Shown piece by piece: positions 1 to 5,872 of a stretch of 6,625 nt of DNA (position 1 is the first letter of the stretch; every line of letters begins with the position of its first letter). The translations under genes and the position numbers were made by a program. Under the pieces are notes generated by a model that ran no database searches, was not told where the DNA came from, and saw only the letters and a list, made by a program, of their open reading frames with translations. The stretch is from Chloroflexota bacterium (GTDB lineage Bacteria; Chloroflexota; UBA11872; VXOZ01): the NCBI GenBank assembly GCA_009839775.1, contig VXOZ01000196.1, positions 1 to 6,625 of the forward strand, written 5' to 3'.

Positions 1-1363
1 ATTCCTCCGGAATCTCCCCAGTCAGGGAATTGCTGCTCAGGTCCAGATGGGTCAAGGCATTCAGCGTGCCCAGCTCCGCCGGAATGCTCCCGCTCAGGCT
101 CTTGCTCGCCAGCCGCAGCTTGGTCACCCGGCTCGGCGTGCCGCCCGTCGTCACCCCTTCCCAACTCGTGAGCGCCGTGCTCGCGCTCCAGTTCAGCGTC
201 GCCGTCCCAACGAGGGTGTCCTTCAGGTCCAATAGCGTCCCACAGTCCAGCACCAGCGCGCGGTTATCTCGGGGACTGGGCACCGCCGTGCCGTTGGCGC
301 AGACCCGCATCGGCGGCGGCTGCGCCGGCGTGAACGTCGTCGTCTCCCCGTCATCCGGCGTGATGTCCCTGTACGCTCCGATCTGCTGGTAGTACCCCTG
401 CAAGCCGCTGGCGTTGGCAATCCGCTTGTTGGCAAACGCATCACTCCCCGCCGCCGCCGTGACGCGGCTCTTCAGGTTCGCCAGCGTCTGCGTGTGCTCC
501 GGGTCGCCGGCGTACGTATCGTGGCGAATTACGTTCACCGTGCTGCTGTCCGGTCGCTCCACGTCCCACTGCGCTACCACCTGCCACACCTCGATCGCGA
601 TAGCATTGTGGGCCCCCATGGGCGCCACAAACACCACGCTCTCTTGCCCTGCCATGTGCTCGCTCAATGCCGCCTCCGCCTCCGACACAATCTGATCGAG
701 CTTGGCTTGGTAGGCGCTCGCGCTCAGCAGCGCGTCGCTGCCAAACTGCCCCGCGGCGTGCTCCCGCTGATAGAGCGCGTAGGAGTGGCCCTCGCCCATG
801 CGGTCGAAGGCGAGTGTGAGCGTGGCCGGCCCCGCGCCCAGCAGGTATTCACTGGCCGTGTAATCCACGTAGCATGTTAGGAAGAGATACTCAGTCGAGA
901 GGCCGCCCCGCGCGATGGCGAGGAAGTTCGATTTGGCGGTCTCTTTGTACGCCGGGTTTAGGGTATCTAACGTTACCGTGAACAGAACCTCGAGGAAGGA
1001 CGTCGACGGCAGCGTGTCGGTGGCCGACAGCCCCAGCCAGAAGCGGACGGCCGCCTCCCGTTGGGCCAGCGTTCTGGCAATCCCCCGCCAGTCACAGCGG
1101 ACAGAGTTGTTGACACCCGTCCCCCGCACCGCCAAGTGCACCGGCGACGCCTCCGCTAGACGCAGCCCCTTCTCCAGCACCTCTTCCACGGTTCCTGTTG
1201 GCGTTTCAGAATGCGCTTCTGCCATGGCGCTCAAGTGTGTGCTGAGCAGAACTGTCAGCGCAAGAGCAAGTCCGAGCCGAGCGGTAGCAGACACCGTGCG
1301 CGCAATGGCGTTGCGCTGCTTCAAAGCGCAAAGCGACATCCACCAAGAAGACATCTTTCCCAT
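1..1363 (-). CDS. Secreted leucine-rich-repeat protein, 3' end beyond the window
   Basis: An open frame runs from an ATG at 1363 to the left edge without a stop, giving 454 visible residues. The N-terminus looks like a signal peptide: a long basic stretch, then a hydrophobic run at about residues 29-47, with likely cleavage after Ala-Met-Ala near residue 48. Residues 50-340 match no family I can name. A Pro-rich linker (about 345-352) and a Cys355/Cys374 pair precede a cap-like segment (TSWEGVT, 399-405) and then plant-type leucine-rich repeats. LSGSIPAE (423-430) and LTGEIPEE (447-454) are exactly 24 residues apart, with LTHLDLSSNSL between them. Such repeats bind proteins or ligands, and the protein is probably exported to the surface. 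From memory, uncultured Chloroflexota encode proteins of this architecture, often with FN3 domains after the repeats; that part would lie outside the window. The start is supported by GGGAGGAG 9 bases upstream. The gene is last of three closely spaced genes and is visibly richer in G+C than the protease gene. The repeat assignment is firm, the role unknown. Confidence 0.85.
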   Translation of the reverse strand, partial: MGKMSSWWMSLCALKQRNAIARTVSATARLGLALALTVLLSTHLSAMAEAHSETPTGTVEEVLEKGLRLAEASPVHLAVRGTGVNNSVRCDWRGIARTLAQREAAVRFWLGLSATDTLPSTSFLEVLFTVTLDTLNPAYKETAKSNFLAIARGGLSTEYLFLTCYVDYTASEYLLGAGPATLTLAFDRMGEGHSYALYQREHAAGQFGSDALLSASAYQAKLDQIVSEAEAALSEHMAGQESVVFVAPMGAHNAIAIEVWQVVAQWDVERPDSSTVNVIRHDTYAGDPEHTQTLANLKSRVTAAAGSDAFANKRIANASGLQGYYQQIGAYRDITPDDGETTTFTPAQPPPMRVCANGTAVPSPRDNRALVLDCGTLLDLKDTLVGTATLNWSASTALTSWEGVTTGGTPSRVTKLRLASKSLSGSIPAELGTLNALTHLDLSSNSLTGEIPEE

Positions 1364-1372
1364 TGTCTAATT

Positions 1373-1380
1373 CTCCTCCC
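1373..1380 (-). promoter_or_regulatory. Ribosome binding site of the leucine-rich-repeat gene
   Basis: The minus strand reads GGGAGGAG, ending 9 bases before the ATG at 1363. This is a near-ideal Shine-Dalgarno sequence and fixes that start. It lies in the 36-bp gap after the lipoprotein gene. I see no promoter or hairpin in that gap, which favours co-transcription. Confidence 0.7.
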
Positions 1381-1399
1381 GACCCTATCTCCGCTGGCG

Positions 1400-2854
1400 C
1401 TACGACCCCTCCTGTGGCAGGTTCGCTGGCGCTAAGTTGCCGTCGGCGTCCCGTAGCACAAGATCGCGGCGGTCCGTGCCGTCACGAGCCACCGTGAAGA
1501 GCGCGGGTGGCGTTACGTACCCTGTATAGCTGGTCCTTGGCGTAACGGGCGCGAATAGAGCGATGCGGGTGCCGTCCGGCGACCACGCCGCTAGGTATGG
1601 CACGCCATCCCTTATCTCCAGTTCCGTTACCAACCCAGTCATCTTCCCATCCTCAAGGTTAACTACCCACGCCCCAGGTTCAAGGGAATAGAGAATCTGT
1701 CTCCCATCCGGCGACCACGATAACGTATATACTTTGAACTGATGCCGGCTTTTCGGACTGTCTTGGAATAACGTTGCGTTGTCAGTAATGGTAGTGACCA
1801 GTTTCTCGTCCGAACCGTCCGCTGCCAGCGTGAAGAGCCCGACGTTATCGCCGGCAAACTTGGCCACCGCGAGCCGTTGCCCGTCCGGCGACCATGACGC
1901 CACGCTCAGTACGTCCTCCGCTATGCGCGTCAACTCTGATCCATCAATCCGTACCGTGTAGAGGATCTTCCGAAACGGATCGTACTTCACTTCAGATGCT
2001 TCATTTACTAGAAACGCCAGCTTCTTACCGTCCGGTGACCATGCTGGCGGAAACAGCGCAACTCCTACCAACCTGGGTACTGCCGTATCATCTTTCCCCA
2101 TTGATTGAATCTGCGATAAGCTAAGTGTGCGTAACATAGAAGTAGCGTTGTGCTTTTCCGTTCCGTCCGCCGCCATCGTGTAGAGCCGTGCATGGACGCT
2201 ACCAGATCCCACGAAACCAACATAGGCGATCCGGTTGCCGTCCGGTGACCACACCGGGTAACGGTCGAGAACGGCATTGTCCGTGAGACGCTTCTTCTCG
2301 CCCCTGCTCAGGTCGAATACGGCAATCTCATAGTGGTCGATCGGCCTGCCGGATTCCCTCTCGCAGACGCCACTGACGATGCGGCTTCCATCGGGCGATG
2401 CATCCGCAAAGAAGCCGTAGGGTAACCTGGTCCCATCTACGTAGGGTCGATTCTCATTAGGATTAATGTCAAAGAGCCTTCTCAACATGGTTCCTTCACT
2501 GTTCACCTCCCATATTGCCTCTGGCCCTCCATCGAATATGAGACGTGTACCGTCCGGCATCCACGCCAAGAAATGGTCGTGGTAAGCAAACGGGGGATAG
2601 CCCACCAGAAACTGTCCGCACGGCAGACGAGGATGACCGAAATTGTCATCTATCAGTTCTTGGTCGCGCTTCCTGCGAAGTTCCTCAATCTCCCTTAGCT
2701 TCTCTTCATAGGCAATCCTGTCGCGCTCACGACGCTGCTCCGCAAGATCACGTGCCTTCTCATCAGTGATCATGTTTCCGTTATTGTCTTGGTCCCCCGC
2801 GCAAGAGGAAAGACACAGCATTAGCACCAACAGAACCAGCCACAGACGTCCCAC
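1400..2854 (-). CDS. Lipoprotein with PD40/TolB-like beta-propeller
   Basis: The product is 484 residues from a GTG start. Residues 2-17 form a short hydrophobic signal ending in the lipobox LSSC, so Cys18 should be lipidated and the protein anchored to the outer face of a membrane. Residues 33-68 are strongly charged (Arg/Glu/Lys) and probably form a coiled-coil stalk. The rest is a beta-propeller marked by seven SPDG-type motifs at about residues 98, 152, 202, 272, 321, 380 and 425, mostly WSPDG, as in PD40/TolB-like repeats. These folds usually bind proteins, peptides or sugars, and I see no catalytic signature. I chose the GTG at 2854 because GGAG sits 7 bases upstream and it gives a compact lipoprotein signal. 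An in-frame ATG at 2896 would add 14 polar residues, overlap the protease gene and lacks a ribosome binding site. The gene starts 16 bp after the protease stop, so it is very likely in the same operon. The fold is secure, the ligand unknown. Confidence 0.9.
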   Translation of the reverse strand: MGRLWLVLLVLMLCLSSCAGDQDNNGNMITDEKARDLAEQRRERDRIAYEEKLREIEELRRKRDQELIDDNFGHPRLPCGQFLVGYPPFAYHDHFLAWMPDGTRLIFDGGPEAIWEVNSEGTMLRRLFDINPNENRPYVDGTRLPYGFFADASPDGSRIVSGVCERESGRPIDHYEIAVFDLSRGEKKRLTDNAVLDRYPVWSPDGNRIAYVGFVGSGSVHARLYTMAADGTEKHNATSMLRTLSLSQIQSMGKDDTAVPRLVGVALFPPAWSPDGKKLAFLVNEASEVKYDPFRKILYTVRIDGSELTRIAEDVLSVASWSPDGQRLAVAKFAGDNVGLFTLAADGSDEKLVTTITDNATLFQDSPKSRHQFKVYTLSWSPDGRQILYSLEPGAWVVNLEDGKMTGLVTELEIRDGVPYLAAWSPDGTRIALFAPVTPRTSYTGYVTPPALFTVARDGTDRRDLVLRDADGNLAPANLPQEGS

Positions 2855-2861
2855 TTTGTCA

Positions 2862-2865
2862 CTCC
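2862..2865 (-). promoter_or_regulatory. Ribosome binding site deciding the lipoprotein start
   Basis: The minus strand reads GGAG with 7 bases to the GTG at 2854. It lies in the 16-bp gap after the protease stop codon (2871-2873) and is the main reason to prefer GTG 2854 over the upstream ATG at 2896. Confidence 0.6.
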
Positions 2866-2870
2866 AATCC

Positions 2871-5423
2871 TCAGTCGCGGCTTTGGTAGAGCGCATAGAT
2901 AGCCATGATATCCAGCGGGTGCGGCGAGCATTCTTCCTTCGATATACGATTGTCCATCACAGATTCTCTGAAGCTTGGATGTCCAATCCCCAATACATGT
3001 CCGCCCTCGTGCACTACACCAAAGTAGGCGTAGTGATCCGTGGTGCTGCATCTATTGAATGTCACGACTGGCATGCTCAAGTCATAATTGCCTTCTTCAA
3101 AAAATGACTGACTAATAATTATGTCTCTGGTGTGGAAGGGGTAAGTAAGGAGTCTACCCGGCTCAGTGTCCAATAGAGACCCAGCATCCTCCGGACGAAA
3201 GGTGCACATTGCACCTCCCTTCCCACACCAGTAAAAACCGATATACCCTCCCAACTCCGAGAATTCAACAGGCTCATTAGCCGTAGGACGATCATCATAC
3301 ATGATGATCTCGTTATACCTCAGGTCTTCCTTAAGGAAGTCCGCATGATAATGGAGGTTGCTTACAACACGTCCAATCATCTCTCTGCTCACCGTTGATT
3401 GGTGAGTTGAATCCAACTCAGCCTTGACACCAGCTATTATGTCGTCGATGACTTGCGTGTATTGGGCGCACGGCTTAGACTTCCCTACCTTCGATGCATC
3501 CAGATCCGGATCGTTTGCTACTTCCTCGGCCGTATACGCATCAAGGTTCATCACTACCATCGCGTCAGTAGCTGATTCCCACTGCTCAAGAGCGTCTTCG
3601 ATGAGAGTCACCCAATCCGACCTTTTGGAAACCGGGCCTATGGTGTCTTCACAGATTCGATAAATATACGTGCGATAATTCGGGGCGAGCACATCATCCA
3701 GTGCTCTGCCCAAAGGCATACCACCAATCAATTCGCCATCCACTCCGCCCCCATAGACACCACCGGCTCTATCAGATATCCAAACGTACGCCTCGCGTGC
3801 GGAGTAAATCTGATGTGTGCCTTCAGTGTGGGGGATGTTGGCTGTGAAGTTTAGTTGAACAGCATAGATTTTGTCCCTATCGAGATTCTCACTCTCGTAC
3901 GTGGCCGAATTCGCGGTAGCGGTAGCCCCACTCTGCCAATCGTATTCTGTATTCTCGTCTGTCTTTGCCCACTGAACTGGGATCCAATTTCTATTGGTGT
4001 GCTGACCGCGGAGTTTACGCCATCTGACTGTGTATCGCGCATTGCTAAACGGCGATCGCCACCTTACGACCATCTTGCCTTTGTCATCATCTGCCTCGCT
4101 GCTATCACCGTTGACTGACCTGACCGGACTATCCAATATAATTACTCGGCTAAATTCACTGTGGAGGTTCGCGTTTGTATGTCTTGCCTGAACTTGGAAT
4201 TCGTAGGCATACGGATCATCGGCTAGCCCATTACCGTTCGCCAAGACATCATCGAGGCTTATCACTATTGAAGGATCTTCTCCTGCTGTAACCGGGTTGC
4301 TGATGAGTTTCGAGTTCGCACCCGTGTCGGAAGTGGGCCAGGTCCCATGAAGTTCCCGCCTCTGGACAATGTATCCAGTGGCCGAGTCGTCTCTGCTCCA
4401 GATCAACTTTGCCTCACGCCGCGGCAGCGGGATGACGTCAAGGACGGGTGTAGCCAGCCTGGATGGGGGTGGTGGGTCCGGCGGATCCGGTGTCGGTTCC
4501 GGTGTCGGTTCCGGTGTCGGGTCCGGCGTGGGGTCAGGCGTCGGTTCCGGTGTCGGTTCCGGCGTGGGTTCCGGCGTCGGTTCCGGCGTGGGTTCCGGTG
4601 TCGGGTCCGGTGGAGTTGTGACAGTTGACGTCGCAAAGCCACCACAATCGGTTGAGTATATGGAGCCATCGCCACAGGCCTGCACCCGGATGTTATATGT
4701 CGTGCCGGCAGTCAAGTTAGCGGAATGCGTGGTGCTCGTGCCTGAAACGGACTTACTGTGCCAGTGAGGACCAATCTGTATCCCAAAGTTGTAGTGGTTT
4801 ATTCCCGTTCCCCCATTTACCGCAGGCCAACTCGCTGAGATGCTTGTAGGGCTAGTGCCACTGCCACTAATGCTGGCTGGCGCCTCCGGCGGACAGGGGA
4901 TCGTCTTTCCCGATGTTATGCCCGATGGGCTGCTCCATCTGCTTGGGAAGATAGACCCATCACCGTGAGATCTGACCCTGACATAATACGTAATGGGATT
5001 GCCATGCCTCCAGCAATCCAGGCCGCTCTTACTTGCGCTCGTGCTGGTGGATTCAACTTTTATTGGCCAATCCGTCAAGTCCTTATCGGTGGAGAGCTCC
5101 AACCGATAGCGAAGAGATTCTGGATGGCCGGAGTCATCTATGTCCCAACTCACCACTATGGTGTCGTAGTTCGACCCCGTCACCCGTACGTTTGACGGAA
5201 TTGGCAGCGGTAGGATCTGCCGCGGCCTTACGCCCGAGTCCTCGCTCCCGTCGCTCGAACCACTCTCCCCGCTGTCCGTCTGCGCCTGCGCTACCGAGGC
5301 AAAGACCAAGCTCAGCGCCGCCACCAGCGCGAACCCTATGCCAAGCCGCCCCACCTCAGGCACTATGCGCTTGAGAGAGCTCCAAAGCGAAACTGCACGG
5401 AGCAACACACGAAAACGAGCCAT
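2871..5423 (-). CDS. Secreted FN3-containing metzincin-type zinc metalloprotease
   Basis: The product is 850 residues. A signal peptide has a long basic n-region, a hydrophobic core at about residues 27-45 and likely cleavage after Ala-Gln-Ala (48). Then come two related FN3 domains (about 75-172 and 177-270), a Pro-Thr-Pro-Glu/Asp linker (about 271-320), two FN3-like domains (about 322-432 and 435-550) and a C-terminal protease domain (about 573-850). The protease has HEGGHVLGIGH at 805-815, matching HExxHxxGxxH: His805, His809 and His815 should bind zinc and Glu806 is the catalytic base. A Met-turn (SVM, Met823) and a matrixin-like final helix (LDIMAIYALY) follow, and residues 603-623 resemble the helix before the active site. 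No MMP-type cysteine switch is visible. It probably cleaves proteins outside the cell; the substrate is unknown. The ATG at 5423 is preferred because AGGA lies 9 bases upstream and it opens the signal peptide; an in-frame GTG at 5510 adds 29 non-signal-like residues. It is the first gene of the putative operon. Confidence 0.9.
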   Translation of the reverse strand: MARFRVLLRAVSLWSSLKRIVPEVGRLGIGFALVAALSLVFASVAQAQTDSGESGSSDGSEDSGVRPRQILPLPIPSNVRVTGSNYDTIVVSWDIDDSGHPESLRYRLELSTDKDLTDWPIKVESTSTSASKSGLDCWRHGNPITYYVRVRSHGDGSIFPSRWSSPSGITSGKTIPCPPEAPASISGSGTSPTSISASWPAVNGGTGINHYNFGIQIGPHWHSKSVSGTSTTHSANLTAGTTYNIRVQACGDGSIYSTDCGGFATSTVTTPPDPTPEPTPEPTPEPTPEPTPEPTPDPTPDPTPEPTPEPTPDPPDPPPPSRLATPVLDVIPLPRREAKLIWSRDDSATGYIVQRRELHGTWPTSDTGANSKLISNPVTAGEDPSIVISLDDVLANGNGLADDPYAYEFQVQARHTNANLHSEFSRVIILDSPVRSVNGDSSEADDDKGKMVVRWRSPFSNARYTVRWRKLRGQHTNRNWIPVQWAKTDENTEYDWQSGATATANSATYESENLDRDKIYAVQLNFTANIPHTEGTHQIYSAREAYVWISDRAGGVYGGGVDGELIGGMPLGRALDDVLAPNYRTYIYRICEDTIGPVSKRSDWVTLIEDALEQWESATDAMVVMNLDAYTAEEVANDPDLDASKVGKSKPCAQYTQVIDDIIAGVKAELDSTHQSTVSREMIGRVVSNLHYHADFLKEDLRYNEIIMYDDRPTANEPVEFSELGGYIGFYWCGKGGAMCTFRPEDAGSLLDTEPGRLLTYPFHTRDIIISQSFFEEGNYDLSMPVVTFNRCSTTDHYAYFGVVHEGGHVLGIGHPSFRESVMDNRISKEECSPHPLDIMAIYALYQSRD
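4489..4608 (-). repeat. Ten-unit 12-bp tandem repeat encoding the Pro-Thr-Pro-Glu/Asp linker
   Basis: Ten consecutive 12-base units lie inside the protease gene. On the plus strand the unit is GGYGTSGGKTCM, most often GGTGTCGGTTCC, with a few single-base variants. On the coding strand each unit adds four residues (Pro-Thr-Pro-Glu or Pro-Thr-Pro-Asp). This gives a stiff, acidic, extended spacer between the N-terminal FN3 pair and the rest of the protein. The 12-base period keeps the frame, so copy number could change by slippage without breaking the gene. Confidence 0.93.
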
Positions 5424-5432
5424 AGCGCTTTG

Positions 5433-5436
5433 TCCT
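5433..5436 (-). promoter_or_regulatory. Ribosome binding site of the metalloprotease gene
   Basis: The minus strand reads AGGA with 9 bases to the ATG at 5423, and a purine-rich GAAGAGGG lies just upstream of it. It supports this start over the GTG at 5510. Confidence 0.5.
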
Positions 5437-5584
5437 ATACCCTCTTCCGGTTCAGTGACTGTGCCTGCCGCTTCCTGCCCAGACCAACACCACTGCACCC
5501 TTGATCTCACTGCTTAGTTCAGCCTGCCAGAAAGATTCTGATAGTTTTGTCGCTATTCAATACATAAACATTATCCGTTTGGAG

Positions 5585-5613
5585 ACCCTATCATTAATCT
5601 AAACATATGTCAA
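5585..5613 (-). promoter_or_regulatory. Candidate sigma70-type promoter of the protease operon
   Basis: On the minus strand a perfect TTGACA (5613-5608) is followed, after a 17-base spacer, by TAGGGT (5590-5585). The latter keeps the key first, second and last bases of a -10 element but is otherwise weak. A better -10-like hexamer, GATAAT (5575-5570), has no good -35 at the right distance and could mark an alternative start. Either would leave a leader of roughly 140-155 bases before the ATG at 5423. The call rests on motif matching and A+T content only. Confidence 0.35.
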
Positions 5614-5636
5614 ACCCATAGAATATGTGACATATG
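5604..5636. promoter_or_regulatory. Inverted repeat over the candidate -35, possible operator
   Basis: Two perfect 9-base arms, CATATGTCA (5604-5612) and TGACATATG (5628-5636), are separated by 15 bases, and a smaller CATA/TATG dyad lies between them. The left arm overlaps the minus-strand TTGACA. The symmetry and position suit binding by a dimeric regulator, but no regulator gene is visible and A+T-rich DNA gives chance dyads. Confidence 0.3.
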
Positions 5637-5807
5637 AGTATTTCGCTAGAGAAAACTAAAGCGGGATGGAATCAGGCGGTCCCTTGGGGTAAGGGCTCTA
5701 GGTAATACTTGTCGCCTCGTCCCTTGCAGGATGGACTTTGCATGCAATCTTTATGGCTCTGCTGAGCCAGACGCACCAAGTCTCGGACGGTCTTGACAAA
5801 TTAAACG

Positions 5808-5839
5808 CATGACGGCCGTGACAATACACGGCCGTCATG
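5808..5839 (-). terminator. Probable intrinsic terminator of the DUF3179 gene
   Basis: A perfect 13-bp inverted repeat (CATGACGGCCGTG / CACGGCCGTCATG) with a 6-base loop starts 33 bases past the DUF3179 stop. On the minus strand the stem is followed by CGTTTAATTTGTC, an interrupted T-rich tract. The plus-strand side has no T-run, so it should act on minus-strand transcripts only. The stem is strong; the broken T-tract makes the termination call less certain. Confidence 0.65.
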
Positions 5840-5872
5840 GCGTCAATGAACTTGGGGTGGGGTCTTGTTGGT

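Larger units (their letters stand above)
5424..5872. other. Intergenic region with promoter-like core and terminator
   Basis: About 450 bp lie between the DUF3179 stop and the protease start. I found no convincing coding frame, tRNA or insertion sequence in it. Positions about 5520-5660 are clearly richer in A+T than the flanking genes, as expected of a promoter region, and hold the promoter and inverted repeat listed separately. Positions 5641-5800 hold only weak short dyads (CCCTT/AAGGG at 5681-5695 and a 6-bp stem at 5754-5769) to which I assign no function. The DUF3179 terminator hairpin lies near the right end. Confidence 0.7.

Noticed and set aside
915..1370. Plus-strand frame of 151 codons, and similar plus-strand frames at 30-392, 494-880 and 5837-6247
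   Set aside because: They lie antisense to well-supported genes and encode low-complexity sequence with no recognisable domain.
2855..2896. Lipoprotein start at ATG 2896
   Set aside because: There is no ribosome binding site, it overlaps the protease gene, and it places 14 polar residues before an otherwise compact lipoprotein signal.
4489..4608. CRISPR-like tandem array
   Set aside because: The units are contiguous 12-mers without spacers and are in frame inside a coding gene.
4369..4767. Plus-strand frame with Gly-Ser-Gly-Val repeats, and a minus-strand Arg-rich repeat frame at 4403-4675
   Set aside because: Both are other-frame readings of the 12-bp repeat in the protease gene. Neither has domain content beyond the repeat.
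5424..5510. N-terminal extension of the protease from a GTG at 5510
   Set aside because: It adds 29 residues that are not signal-like, while the ATG at 5423 has a ribosome binding site and begins the signal peptide.
5754..5769. 6-bp hairpin TGGCTC/GAGCCA with a 4-base loop
   Set aside because: It is short, has no following T-run on either strand, and has no gene end nearby that needs it.
5793..5825. Plus-strand promoter from TTGACA at 5793-5798
   Set aside because: The nearest -10-like GACAAT is 21 bases away, and no plus-strand gene follows.
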